DNA of 64,000 nt from Paragordius varius. Lineage: Eukaryota; Nematomorpha. Of this stretch, positions 49,094-61,787 are shown one piece after another; positions within the stretch are counted from its first letter, which is position 1, and each line of letters opens with the position of its first letter. The translations under genes were made by a program, and so were the position numbers. The notes beneath the pieces are model-generated. The model searched no databases and was not told the DNA's origin. It saw nothing but the letters and a program-made list of their open reading frames with translations. The stretch spans positions 12,090,001 through 12,154,000 of the forward strand of contig OZ176054.1 of NCBI GenBank assembly GCA_964247055.1, read 5' to 3'.

Positions 49094-52036
49094 TCAATTA
49101 GAAACGGTTGAATTGGGGCGATGGGTATCAGAGATTTTGTGGTACATGCCTGCATATAAGAATAAATTATGATATATATTAATATTTTAAATATCCCGAT
49201 TTTTTTTACCTAAAATCCATGACGGTTTAGCTAGCAAAATATTATTTTTACTATTTGTAATTGTCGTTTTATTCTTCATAACTTTTTTCGTTCGATATTT
49301 CTTTTTTACTGGCTTTAGCATTAGATCTTGTTCGTTATCAGCTTTAAGGGGAGTCTGAATTGATTGAGTTTCGTTTTCTAATTTATGATTAGAATTGATT
49401 TTTGCTCTAGGTTTTTGTTTGCTTTGAGTAGAATTTGCAAAAGTTATATCGTTTTCGATATTATCTTTTACCGTGGATTCGGTTTTATTTGTGATTACAT
49501 TTTCACTTTCATTTTTAAGGATAGTTTTAGGGAGGGGAATCGAGTGTCGAACCATGGCCCCGTATAAACCATATTGAGCCATTAAACTGCTTATACCCCA
49601 TCTCCCTTCAATTTTACGCCATTTGGCTCTCCGATTTTGAAACCAAACCTATATATGAGTCAATATAACCGACACAAATATAACCCAAAGTAACAAGTTT
49701 TAAATTTAGCTTTTTTATTTTTATATATAAGTATAAATCTAAGATGGTATACCATTTACGATTCAAATTCACCCTAAAAACATTATGTGTTTTTTTAAAT
49801 GAGCATTATTTTTTAATAATTTTAAAATATGATTTTTTGTATAAAATTAATATAATGCTGAAAAAATAATAAACTATATCGTAAAAATATATTTCATATT
49901 AATGATGGGTTATATTAGCCTGACAACACATAATTTATATTTAGGGTTGAGTTTAAGGGTGAGTTTCAGTTGTTCGAGGGTGAATTTGAAATGTTCAAGG
50001 GTTAAAAAGATGTTTTTAACAAATTCACCCATAACTTATAACAAGGGTGTTTAAAAGCGCTTAGACTTTAAACAACAACACAAACATAAGAATATGGGTG
50101 TCATATAAAGTTTTTGTAACTATTTCGACTGAATACCTTATTATTTATTAAAAATATGCTTATAAAATAACTAGTCCATTGTAAATATATATTGTCGCCT
50201 GTGACAAAAATATGTAAGGGTATAAAATTAAATTTAATCATAAAAATAATTTGTCAAATTTTATAAAAGTTATCATTTTCGATTGTTATAAAAATATTTA
50301 ACACTACTTTTAAAGATCAATTTAATGGGCAAAATTGATTTTTTTAATTTGGTTACAATATATATTTTAATTAGATTTCTCGTTACACACATACATATAT
50401 TTTGTATAATACCTGAATTTTATCTTCGCTCAGACCGGTTGATTTGACCAGCTTAAGGCGAACTTCTGCTGATGGATAATGATTTTGATCAAAGATTTGC
50501 TCTAAACTTTTAATTTGATCCATTGTAAATTTGGTACGACTAAATAATAATAAATAATTGTGTTCTATTTTAGTTTTGCAAAGACCTATTTTGCTTTGAT
50601 GGCCAAATACAAAAAAAGATACTATATAGATATACGGATAAAACGTAATAATATGAAGACAAATATTTTTTATCCTAAAAGACAACCCCATACTTATAGA
50701 TAAACATATATATTGCAAACACAATTAATTATTTTTTTGTAATTAAATAACGTTTAAAAAAGATGGTGGGTTGTCTCTAAAAAATATTTGGCTTTAACTT
50801 TTACACATTTTGTCGGTATTTCAATTTTTTATAGTATAAGAATTGTCAATTATTGGGGTATAAACTTTTTAAAATAGTTTTCTTAAACTTCAAATATTTT
50901 AAACAAAATAATAGCCCATAAATTAATTGGGGGTTACCAAGTTTTTTTATTGCACAAGAGTAGCCTCTTAAGGCTGCGATGCGAAATAAGATTTATATTT
51001 CAAGTTTTTATACGATTTTCACACTAACACATGGGCTGTTGGTAATAATATTTTATTATATATTATATTATAAATTTGGCAAGATTTATAATATATAAAG
51101 ATAATAAATTTGTTTTTTATGCCTTTTAGTTAACATATTCTGCAAAATATTTTTGGGCAATTTAACCACATTAGTTAATATTGATGAAAGTATCGTTAAT
51201 ATTACCCAAATTTTATATAAATTCGTAAAGCAAATGTACAGATGGAGTTTGTTGAAAAAACAGAAATTAGATAATAAAATCAGTGCCCAATTAACACCTT
51301 TGAACTCTATCTATAGGTTTAAAATTTATTAACATTATTATCACAAAATTAATTATTTTTAATATGGAAACATACTTGATACGATTATGATGAGGTTTAG
51401 GGGTTTGCTGATATTTTGTTGCACACGGATTTTTTGGAGCTTTAAAAACGTCAGATTCCTTTGTATTGTTAAAATTGTCAGGAATCAACTTATCTAATAG
51501 AGATAAATACCGCTTTTAAATTATAATGTCGGCCAAACAAAAAATATGAACAAAAATTCTAATAAATATAGAGTTATATATATAACCATATTAGTTGAGT
51601 TTATAATTTATATATATTTGTATGATAAAATCGTGAAATAAATAGTTTATTTTAAATTACCTTGAATTTCTTCAGTAGTTTTATCTATAATTTTTTCGAT
51701 TAAGAAAGAATTTTTTGTTAAAAGTTTCTGTTTTGAACCGTTTTGGTACGTAGTAGATCGCGTCGTTTTAAACAAATTATCATTGGAATTATAATTATCA
51801 AAGTTTGCACCATAAAATTTATTGTCAAATATTGCACATGAGGGCGGCCATCCATACAAGTTTCCTCCCCAGAAATTCGAGTATTGAAGATAATAATTAA
51901 AATACATTAATTTTTCTATATAGTCATTGAATTCTGGAGTTTGAATGGTATTATTAAAAGTATTATGATAGTTTTTAATAATATCCGTATTTTCTTTTTC
52001 AGCATATTTTGTAAGATGACCAATCGAAAAATTCAT
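49094..52036 (-). CDS. VSX: Visual system homeobox (Vsx/ceh-10 type) transcription factor
   Basis: There are five exons: 52036-51661, 51493-51376, 50539-50413, 49648-49210 and 49149-49094. The phase-consistent model gives 371 residues. Near the N-terminus, NFSIGHL resembles the eh1/octapeptide repressor motif. The homeodomain spans exons 2-4 and includes [26 protein letters not shown] and [12 protein letters not shown], with Gln at position 50. Directly after it comes the CVC domain, [20 protein letters not shown] then SIPLP, diagnostic of Vsx/Chx10/ceh-10. About 98 Lys/Asn-rich residues separate TIL from SWILGMYHK; the vertebrate proteins have about 13. Helix 1 and the N-terminal arm diverge from the usual RRHRTIFT. 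Vsx factors specify retinal and interneuron fates in other animals. AATAAA on the minus strand lies at 49037-49032. Confidence 0.93.
49750..50005. mobile_element. MITE with TTCACCCT ends in Vsx intron 3
   Basis: The left end TTTACGATTCAAATTCACCC and the right-side block TTGTTCGAGGGTGAATTTGA are inverted. The interior contains GCTGAAAAAATAATAAACTA, as in 43045-43262. The right boundary is approximate. Confidence 0.65.
50619..50838. mobile_element. MITE (ATACGGACAAAACGT family) in Vsx intron 2
   Basis: The left end GATATACGGATAAAACGTAA and inner AAGACAACCCCATACTT face, on the right, GATGGTGGGTTGTCTC and CACATTTTGTCGGTAT. Both flanks carry TATAG-like sequence. Confidence 0.7.
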
Positions 52037-52821
52037 GTTTTTTTTATTTCAAAAATATGTAAATATAAACTGATTCTCTCGTTGGGTTAGCTTACGTGTA
52101 GATGTTACATGAATTAATCTGAAATTAAGAATGTATCATAAGTCTAAAATTAGGGATAATAATTTAAAAAGTTAAAGTGTCAATCAAAAAAGTTTTATAT
52201 TACTTAAAAAGGGTATTTATAGTATTGAAAAAATAATTAAATAAAAAAGTATATTCTTGTTTTTAATAGGCTTTTGGCTCATTATAATATAAGAAATTTG
52301 GGAATGTTTAACAGTTTTTACTGTCTAATTAGTAAATAATTATGATCTTTTAAAAAATATTCACACTTATATATTTTTAAATTTAATAATTAAACACAAA
52401 GTCTGGTCAATTAGTTTTTATGTAATTTTTGTAAAACATATTTTTTTACCATTGTAATTAAAATTTTTGTTCATAAGAGGATTTCTAAATATCAATTCAT
52501 CTGTCTTATAGAATTTTGAATAGCCTATACAAGAATATAAGGACCTAAAAATAATTAATTTTTTTATAAAAAAAACTTTAATTTTGCATTTATGACGAAT
52601 TTTCAATACGATAAGGAAGAGGGAAGTATTCGCTGTGAATTAATAGTGTTGACAAATGAAAGTAATTGAAAGTAAGCATAATTTACAACGGTGTGAAGTT
52701 CAAGTATAAAATAGCACAATTTTTCAATTGAAGATGTAAAATTAGAGCAATTACAGCAACCTTTTTAACATAAAATGTTTTTATAACAATAAGCTTTACG
52801 CAAAAAATATTGATTTAATAA
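52037..52821. other. Upstream region of the Vsx gene
   Basis: No gene or repeat is recognised in this AT-rich stretch. It should include the Vsx promoter; no single element can be assigned by eye. Confidence 0.45.
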
Positions 52822-52905
52822 CAGGGCTTTCCAAGACAAATGGTTTCTCGGGCCGCATTTTCCCAACAAAAAATTCGGCGGGCTGCATTCTAAAAATATA
52901 TGGGC
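52822..52905. mobile_element. hAT-like 5' end fragment
   Basis: CAGGGCTTTCCAAGACAAATG is followed by CGGGCCGCATTTTCCC and TCGGCGGGCTGCATT, typical of GGCCGC-rich hAT MITE ends. It abuts the Helitron-like copy starting near 52906; the matching right end was not found downstream. Confidence 0.5.
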
Positions 52906-55223
52906 AATAAAAAATATTTATAAAAATGGAAAACGTCTGTTTCCGGAAAATCGGTAGACCCATTCAAATCCAAATGTCGAAAAAATGAATGCCCCGACAA
53001 TAGCTTCACCCCTTTTTTCAATTCGGCCCCCAGTTCGGGCTCACCCCGTGTAAAAAACGGTTTTTTTGAAAACAAAAATCGTGTTGAGACAATTTTCCGG
53101 AAAACGTGTTGGACCATTCGATTTCAAATATGTTTTTTTTACTTATTTCCGATTGCACCGAACATAGTCAGCTGCTTTTCTAATTTAGGCCCTCTTTTTA
53201 CCCGCTTTCCCGTAAAATGCCACTTTTTTGAAAAAAATTGTCCACAAAAATAATTTTTTGAATCTATTTTTTGCCCAGGGTATGAGACCGTAAAAATTTA
53301 ATGAGGATTACAGATATTCCCTGTTAAAAGGCAAAAATTTTAGTCGTGCATTTTTTTTATATTGGCTGCTGGGGAAGGAAATACCCGCTAAAAACTGTCC
53401 CATCATATCGAAATAGCGTGCCTTTGGGGCTGAATTTTTGAAAACCTATCAGGCCATATGAGTTCAATAGATATATGAAATATTACCCATAACAAGGCAA
53501 AAATTTAGGTCGTACGGTTTTAAAATTAGCCATTAATTAGGCCCTTTAATCCCCAAAAAATGCGCCACCATAGAATGATTTTTTAGTTTTAAGGCAATTT
53601 TTCCAAAAACGATAAGAGCATATGTCAATTATGATTCCATGTATTCTCCGTAAAAAGGCAAAAATTTTAATCAAGTGCTTTATTATCAGCTTCTGGGTAG
53701 AGAGCTACCCGCCTAAAACTGAGCCAACACATCGAAATTCCGCTGTGTAGGAGTTTTCAGAAAACTTATCAGGCCACATAAGTTTAATAAGGGTCTGAAA
53801 TATTACCCGTAAAAAGCCAAAAATTTTCCTCGTACGGTTTTTTAAATTAGCCGTTAATTACCTTCACGCCCTGAAAAATGGGCCACCATGGAATGATTTT
53901 TTAGTTTTGAAGTCATTATTCCAAAAACTATTAAAAACCTAAGGAATGTATGAAGTCAAGGTAGTTCCCTATAAAGGCAAAATTTTTTTATCGAACGTCT
54001 CTTTTACATTAGCCTCTGGCTAGGGGGCTACCCGCCAACAACTGCGCCATATCGATACAGTGTGACTTTTGAGGCAAATTTCAGAAACTTATCAGGCCAT
54101 AAGACAATAGGGGCTTAAAATATTACCCGTAAAAAGGCAAAAAATAAGTGGAGCGGTTTTATTGATTTACCCCTTAATTAGGTCCTCCAGAAAAATGCGC
54201 CACCATAAAATGACTTTTTAGTTTTCAGGCAATTTTTCGAAAATCCCACGAGAGCATATGGAATCAATCATTCCATGTATCACCTATGGAGCTACCCGCG
54301 TAAATGCGTCACCATATCGATACAGCATGCATTTGGAGCCAAATTTGAGAAAATTTATGAGTCTTATAGGAACATATGAAATCATGATAATTCCAGATAT
54401 TCCCCATATAAAGGCAAAAATTTTGTCCGACGCTTTTTTTATATCTGCCCCAGGGTAAGGAGCTAACCGCCAAAAACTGCGCCACTATATTTTCGTTGTT
54501 GTGGAGCTAATTTACAAAAAATTTATGAAGCCATATGAGCTCATTAAAAGCTTGAAATATTACCCGTAACTAGGTAATAAAGGTCAGGCGTTTTTTTATT
54601 AGCCGTTAATTTGGGGCCTTTAAGCCCTAAAAACACGCCATCATATAACGATTATTTAGGTTGAAGTATTTTTTAAATAACCCATGAGACGATGGTATCA
54701 AAGAGGATTCCAAATATTTGCCCTAATGGCAAAGAATTTAACTCAGCGCTTTTTCCATATATGTCTATGGGTAGGGGTGTACCGGTTTTAAACTAGACGC
54801 CGTCCAAAAATGGCATTGTTTTGGAGCTGATTAAAAAACTTAAGAAGCCATACGAGTTCAGTTAAACACTTTTCTGGGGAAACTGTGTATTATAATTCTT
54901 TCCTTTAAAAGGAACCACAAATGATTTACTTTTTATATCCCTTGACAGCTGTATGAACACAATTTTAAAATAAAACTCTTAACCATGATTGCGTAAAACG
55001 AAAATCCAATGATAGTTGAATATTAATTTTAATAAGGACAGTTTAAACATGGTCGATTTCGATAATATTTGAGCCTATGCAAAAACCCGTAAAAAATTAA
55101 AAGACATTGTTTTTATTAAATATGTTTTTTTATTATTTTTTATTTCCATCACCTCTTTTGCAATTTATTAGGAATAATTATCGGTGAGACTACGTCACAG
55201 CGAAGCATGACAGGGCTAGCTAG
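52906..55223. mobile_element. Helitron-like element, copy 2, with internal repeat units
   Basis: The 5' region (ATATTTATAAAAATGGAAAA, then TTTCCGGAAAATCGG) matches copy 1. The 3' end is …GACAGGGCTAGCTAG followed by T. Before it lies a weak hairpin around GTCACAGCGAAGCATGAC. The interior has about five diverged direct units of roughly 260-330 bp. Each contains a GGCAAAAATTTT-like block, a GGGCTACCCGCC-like block, an ACTGCGCCA-like block and a TATCAGGCCATATGAG-like block. No replicase is encoded. Confidence 0.72.
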
Positions 55224-55479
55224 TATTATATTAAATGATAATATTTACATGACTTGGCATCCCGATCTAAAAGTTTAGAGTTCCTGGTATTAATATATAT
55301 GATGGTTAGTAGTACCCACCCGCCTACCCTGATCACCGCCAATTCCTTAATCTAAAGTTCATCTTAAAAGTTTAAAATAACTTCTTAAGAGCATGTATTA
55401 ATCAGAAAATCATGATTAAAAATTTTGTTTTCTCGATTTTGAGTGAGCAAATTTTCTAATTATCTCTTTTTTATCCATT

Positions 55480-56240
55480 TGATCCGCCATCTTCGCTTCA
55501 ATTGGTAGTAACGATGAATTGATCAGCCTTTTTTCAGCCATCTTCTAATATAATTATTTTTAACTTTGAGAAACTGTAACTTGTAAAGTCAAAAACAATA
55601 ATGTTTTTTAATTCATCACACACAAAAACACTTCCTGACAAATCAAATTATTTGACTTAATTGATCCTTTTTGTTATATCCTGAGTAGTGTCCAAATTGA
55701 GAGTGTAAAAAGCGGCCTCTTTTATTTCAGATATAATTACTTCTCTCCGCCTTGCAATGCATATATTTTCCTCTTGTATTTAAAGGGACTCATTTATTTA
55801 ATGTTACCCTTAGGCTTATCCAGAACTTGCTTCATTATTCTATCATATTTTGCTAAAAGTTAAACCTGACTTAAAAAATTACCATTATATATATTATAAA
55901 GTTTCACGATGACCACGGAAAAGAATTTTTTGACAAACATAATGTTATGTTAACTAATCTCTCTAATACATTAATCCAAAAATTTGTTTCGTTATTTAAG
56001 TTGTTTTTAAAATCCCGCTCAATCGTTTTACACTCTTTCCATTTATCATTAATAAAACAGCACTCCATGTGATACCTACTTCCTTCATGTATAGAATTTT
56101 TTTTGGATAGCGCTTTCCAATTCCTCACACCCTTACTCCAAATGTCCTTACTGTCATTAGAGAACAGCGATCACGGTTCACAACGCTGCATCCAAAATAC
56201 TGTAACATATCCATGATCTTTTTACAAGCCCAGATTTAGT
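55480..56240 (-). pseudogene. Decayed hAT/ZMYM-type (TTF zinc finger) transposase relic
   Basis: On the minus strand, 56190-55904 reads DSKDIWSKGVRNWKALSKK, then HEGSRYH, W-K-E-C and FWINVLERLVNI. After a frame change it continues as FRGHRETL…NGNFL…LLAKYDRIMKQVLDKPK, and near 55700 as IISEIKEAAFYTLNLDTTQD. The order and spacing match the domestication-prone ZMYM/TTF-type hAT-related protein family (pattern …HE-S-x-H…W…vL.R…FRGH…NGNFL). At least one frameshift and several stop codons interrupt it, and it begins abruptly near 56240 where a LINE fragment follows. It is a dead copy, probably transposon derived. Confidence 0.7.
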
Positions 56241-56257
56241 GTTCTTTTTAAATAGGT

Positions 56258-56815
56258 GTTGTTGTTGTTGTTTGCTAAAGTCGATTCCGACTAACTGCAA
56301 CATTGAAAATAAAGCTTCTCCATTCATTGCGATTTCCGGTTTTGGTGTTTAGGTCGGATAATGATTGGTTGGTTTCTTTAAGGATGTTATCCATCCAACG
56401 AGTTCGTCTTCTCCCTCTTTTTCGGGCACCACTCACTTTCCCCAGCATCAGAGATTTTTCAAGTGAGCTGGATCTCATGATGTGCCCGAAGAAGGAGAGT
56501 TTTTGCCGTGTTAAGCTGCCAAGAAGTGACATTTCTGGGTTAATTTTATTTAGAATGGTGGTGTTTGAAACTTTGTCTGTCCATTTTGTTTGAAGAAGTT
56601 TCCTCCAAACCCATAATTCGAAAAAGTTTATTAGACGTTCATCATATTTTTTCAGTGTCCAGCTTTCCCCCCCATACATGAATGTGGGGAAAACTGAAGC
56701 TTTGATTAATCTGATTTTGGTTTGTAGTTTAATGTCATGTGACATCCAAATCCTGTTATATTTAAAAGTTACTGCTTTAGCAATAGCAATTCTTCGCTTT
56801 AACATATGCAAATTT
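56258..56815 (-). mobile_element. 5'-truncated LINE fragment (RTE-like C-terminal region)
   Basis: An open frame of 178 codons (56811-56275) encodes only the region after the reverse transcriptase: TFMYGGESWTLKK, then WRKLLQTKWTDKV, FFGHIMRSSSLEKSLMLGKV and RGRRRTRWMDNI. It parallels the end of the LINE at 16947-19860 but is clearly a different subfamily. The 3' end has a small hairpin (AGTCG/CGACT, 56279-56292) and a CAA repeat. The 5' truncation is typical of incomplete reverse transcription. Confidence 0.85.
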
Positions 56816-57059
56816 TAATTATATTTTTTTATGTATGATATAAATTTTAATGATAATTGTATAGTCTGTATTTTTATATTTTTGTATTATGGAAATAACA
56901 TATCCATTAGTTACTCAAAATTTTATCTGTATTATTTATCATACAAATTATGTTCACACAAAAATATATAAAGTATGAAAAACGAATAAATAACTTTCAA
57001 GTTTTACGATTTTTATTTTGTTACTTTCTACACTTAATTATCCTTACAATGACATTGGT

Positions 57060-60000
57060 AGCCAATCGAATTCCGAACTAAGCTAGTGGAGGTCCCACTG
57101 AGATCCGAACGAACATTACAACGCCAATTGCCAATCTCGCTAACTTATGCATCGAGAAATATAATGACAATAGAAAGTTTGAGATATACGTTGATTATAT
57201 GACAAATGTTATGGAGGCGAAAGATATCGCTGTAACAGAACAAGCCCTCAAAACAACTTTACTTGCTTTGGTGGTCTATTCATTGTACGAAAATCAACGA
57301 CTGTATCCCAAAAAAATAAAAGATGCATCATGGAGCGAGATAATGGCAACAGGCCTAAAAGTATTTAATCCCACAAAATCAAAATTTCAAAGCAGATTTA
57401 AAATTTTTCGACTTGTGCGGAGCAACTTGTAATCTCTCACCTAATTTTTAGAACGGGTTAAGATCTCAGCTGAAGAGGCTAAATTCAATGATTCGATTGA
57501 GGAACGTATTCGAGATGCTTTCGTCATTGGTTTACGGCAACCTCAATTGGAAATCGATATACATTCAATTTATCCCGATGCCGAGATCAACGGACAACTC
57601 GTGACTCTAGAAACGATAGTGGATTTCGCACTAGCACACGAGACTGGCAGGGCTGGCCTTCATAAAATATAATACCAATTATAACAAGGGTGATAATTTA
57701 AATCGATAACAACACACCAGTAATAATAATAAGGCCATGCGTTCACGACAACTAGCAGCAAAACCCCTAACACATTCGTGCAATCGTTGTGGGAGTAGCC
57801 ATGGACCAAACAAATGTTTTGCCTGGAACCGCAATTGCAATAAATGCGGAAAACCCAACCACTTCGCTAAAATGTGTAGATGAAAAAACGCTGCCAAGAG
57901 TATGTTCAACCGCCAGATCCATTGAAAAGCAATAACTTCACCATGGACCGTAATAATGACAAACAATACAGAACGAGATCTACTACACAGGAGCCGATAT
58001 CAGTGTAATCAACTTTGAGACATGGAAGCAAGTTGGTAAGCCAAATATTAGACCCACACCGCTAGTAAAGCCTACAATAATAGTATAGTGCCCCTGCTGG
58101 GCGTAACAACAGTTACAGTGCAAATGAATGGGCAAAACTTGGAGGCAGAATGTGGTGTACTGAAAGAAAAAATGTCAAAGGCACCGCTCATTGGCTTGGA
58201 TTGGATCACGAGATTCAACATCGGCATTCCTAATATAGGAATTAACTTTCTTAAACTTGATAAAATTATTGAATATTTTCATAATCTATTTAAAGAGCAA
58301 TTAGGCTGTATCAGTGAGCTGGTAAAAATTCATATAGCATCCAACGCCTCCACCAAGGTTTGGCCTTGTCGACGAGTACCGTTTCCCCTAAGAGCAAAAG
58401 TTGAGAACAAACTGCTAAGATTACAAAGTTAGACATTTTGGAGCCAATAGATCCCAACCTCACACCTCTCACTTGGGCCACTCCCACCGTCAATGTGCTA
58501 AAAGCAAATGGAGTAAGAATTTGTAGCGACTTTAGAGTTACGATCAACAAATGGCTGACGGAGGACTCTCATATCATTCCAACGTTTTATGATTCAGTAA
58601 GTAAAATTGGCGAAGGCCAAGTTTTCACTAAGATTGATCTGAAATATGCCTATATACAAATGCTCATAACTAAAGAATCACAACACCTCCTAACAACTGC
58701 AACGCACAAGGGATTTTTCCGCTATAAAAGGATACCTTTCGGACTGTCAACAGCACCGATAATCTTTCACCGAGTCATGGACCAGGTTATAAAACTCCCG
58801 GCACTTGTGTATATTTAGATGATGTTTTAATAACTAACAAATCTTAACAGGAACATTTAATAAATCTAAATAATGTTTTAAATCGGTTAGAATTAGCAGG
58901 TTTTAAATTAAGAAAAGATAAAATAAAAATTGGTGAGACTTTAGTAAGTTATCTGGGATTCGAAATAAGTAATAAAGGTATAAGTCCTTGCAAGAATAAA
59001 GTAAAAGCAATCAATGATTTCAAAAAAACCTGTGGATAAAAAATCTTTAAGGAGTTTTTTAGGATTTTTAACGTTCCATGAAAGCCAAGCTTCAATCGAT
59101 TGTAAGTGATTTACATAGTTTAACAAGTAAGATGTCAGATGGAACTGGTCGGAAAAACACGAGAAAAGTTGGAAAGCAAAGAAGGAATTATTAAGTGAAC
59201 AAGTATTTTTAACACCATACAATCCGGATAGAAACTTAGTAATTGAAACCACTGTCTCAGACATAGGGTATGGATGTATTTTAAGTCATGTGGTAAATGG
59301 TGAAAGGAAAACAATTGCTTATGGTTCAAGAAAATGTAGTACCGCAGAATTGAACTACTCTAAAATAGAAAGGAAATTGAAGGCTATTGTTTTTGCATTA
59401 GAAAAGTTTCATAACTTCGTCTATGGTAGAAAGTTTGAAATTTTGACAAACCACTTACCACTGGTTATGTTGATAAATAGGGATAGATTTTGAAAGAAAT
59501 TCAGAATGCGAAAGTTTTAAGATGGGTTAACAGACTGAATGATTATGATTTTGAATTATATCAGGCGGGTCCGAAAAATAGAGCCAATTACTTGTCAAGA
59601 TGCCCCGGGGAAGATAATGTTGACACAATTGATAGGGATTAGGTACGAGACATCTTAGGTTCTTAAATTGTCATAACGTTCATTTAAGTCGAGATGAGAT
59701 CCGGAGAAGTTAAGGATAAAATTCTGCAGAAGGTAATCAAGGCTATTCATATGATGTTGAGTCTGGGTTTACGAACCGGAAAGGAGAATTTCGTACCAAT
59801 ACGGATTGCTAAGTTTGAACGATCGAATCATTATTCCGGAAGGTTTACAGGCGAATGTGGTTAATTATTTGCACAGCGGTCATAATAATGTAGAAACGAT
59901 GAAAGCAATAGCAAGGTTTACCTATTTTTGGCCAAAATTAGAGAACGATTTGGTAAGAAGGTACAGTCAATGTAGCTCATGTCAAGTAAACAAGCCAAGC

Positions 60001-60975
60001 CTAGGTGAAAACCCTACTTATTAATGGGATCCAAATGCGATATGGGAGCGTCTACACATCGATATAGCGGGACCAGTTGACGGGTATTTTTGGTTGTTGT
60101 TGATTGATAGCGCATCAAAATGGTCGGAAGTGTTTATGTTAAAACGGGTTAATTTGGTAAATATCTTGAACAAACTAGAGGAAACCTTTGCCAGATTTGG
60201 GTTTCCGAGGACGGTAATAAGTCACAACGCTTCTTACTTTAATAATTCGTACTTTACATCAACCCTGACGAGCTTGGGAATTAAGCACGTGAGGGGAATC
60301 CCCTATCATTTCAAAAGTTATGGGATAATAGAAAGGTTAGTGGGGATTCTAAAGGGCAAGTATAAAAAAATCAAAAATTATAATATCACACCGCAGGAAG
60401 CTTATAATACTACCTTATAGTCTTACCGTAACTCAATTCACGCTACCACGAAAGAAACTCCCTTCCAACTGCTCTTTAAACGAGTCTCCTTAACACCATT
60501 GACATGGATAAACAAGAGAACGACCACCCTAGACGCACCCAGTCCGCGTCGTGAGCTCTCCATAAACGAACGGATAATGGTTAAAAACGAACAGGGTCCT
60601 GAATGGCGAGCAGGCGAGGTCGTCGAAAGAACTGGTCTTCTTTAGTACAGCGTGTGGGATCAGGAAAACAATAAGATGGTCAGAAAACACGCGGATCAGA
60701 TGAAACACGTAGACCCACCCGCCAACTTAACTACACCACTTATTCAAAACAATAGTAATGATAGCGACAATAACAGTTATAATAATGGTAACAGTATTGA
60801 TAATAACAATAGTAATGCCAATAATAATGATAAAATAAATGATAATAATAATGAAATTATTAATGATAATATTAATAGTGATAATGACAAAATTAATGAA
60901 ATTCCACACGAGCTCGTTACCCTGAGAGAATTCGACAGAAGCCGGTCCGGTTCTCCTAAGGGTGAAATTTAATAC
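57060..60975 (+). mobile_element. Ty3/gypsy LTR-retrotransposon fossil
   Basis: Parts occur in the order expected for Ty3/gypsy. A gag-like region lies at about 57080-57900 and ends in a CCHC zinc knuckle (CNRCGSS…CNKCGKPNH). It is followed by a protease-like region at about 57990-58250, reverse transcriptase at about 58430-59020, RNase H at about 59170-59500 and integrase at about 59820-60700, with an HHCC-type zinc motif. The tail at 60720-60900 is Asn-rich, made of AAT-type repeats. It resembles the Mag/K02A2.6-like group. The frames are interrupted many times, so the copy is dead. I could not find paired LTRs in the flanks, so age cannot be read from them. The level of decay suggests an insertion that is not very recent. 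Confidence 0.85.
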
Positions 60976-61787
60976 ATTAATTACTATCTAATTAACCAAA
61001 AAATTATTGTAGAATTTGATAGAGTATTTTCTGTTAAAATAATGCCATGTGTAAAATTAATGGTTCATTTTTCGGTAAATACTATGGTTAATATTATATT
61101 TTCTGATTGAACTAAATTTGGTTTTGGACCGGCCAAACCGCTTATGAATGCAGAAATTTGTGCGGAACTATAATTATCAGATTCGACCGCAAGATTTAGG
61201 CTAATGTCCTTTTAACTTAGTGCTTCTGCAAAAGACGCCTCAAAATTAAAGATTAACACAAAATAAATTTGTGATATTTTAGTAAAAATTTGATCAAATT
61301 TTGAGGGTTATACAATGTTTGTTACACTTGTTATTTATAATATAATTTATTAGTTGGATTTTTCCAATTGTTTTCTAATATGCTTTAAGATAGTTAAGAC
61401 CATATCATCTGATAAATTACAGCAAAAATATGGTATAAAATTAGGCAAAGTAAGTTTTTATACTGCGTCACAGTTCAAAATATTTGGTCACATTAATTTA
61501 TTATTAAAGCAATTTGATCCCATTTATTTAACTCCATGATTAGACACATTAAAAAATATTGGTATATGTTATATTCTTGTGCTGAATTTTTAATGAATAT
61601 ATATCTATAACATATGCGTTTTGTTCCCAATTTAAAACATTGTGATTTCAATGATGCAAATATAGTGTATTAAAGAAGCATGAATCTAAAATAAGCAGAT
61701 ATATATATGCTAGGTGAATATTCCACAAATTTTAAATAATGAGGGTAAATAATAATTTAATGTGGATCAATATTAATTAGAGCATGT
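60976..61787. other. No gene seen
   Basis: This is AT-rich DNA following the gypsy fossil. A 61-codon frame at 61354-61539 has no recognisable features. Confidence 0.45.

Noticed and set aside
56820-57059. Left LTR of the Ty3/gypsy fossil
   Set aside because: The sequence here shows no repeat in the region after 60975, so no LTR pair can be claimed.
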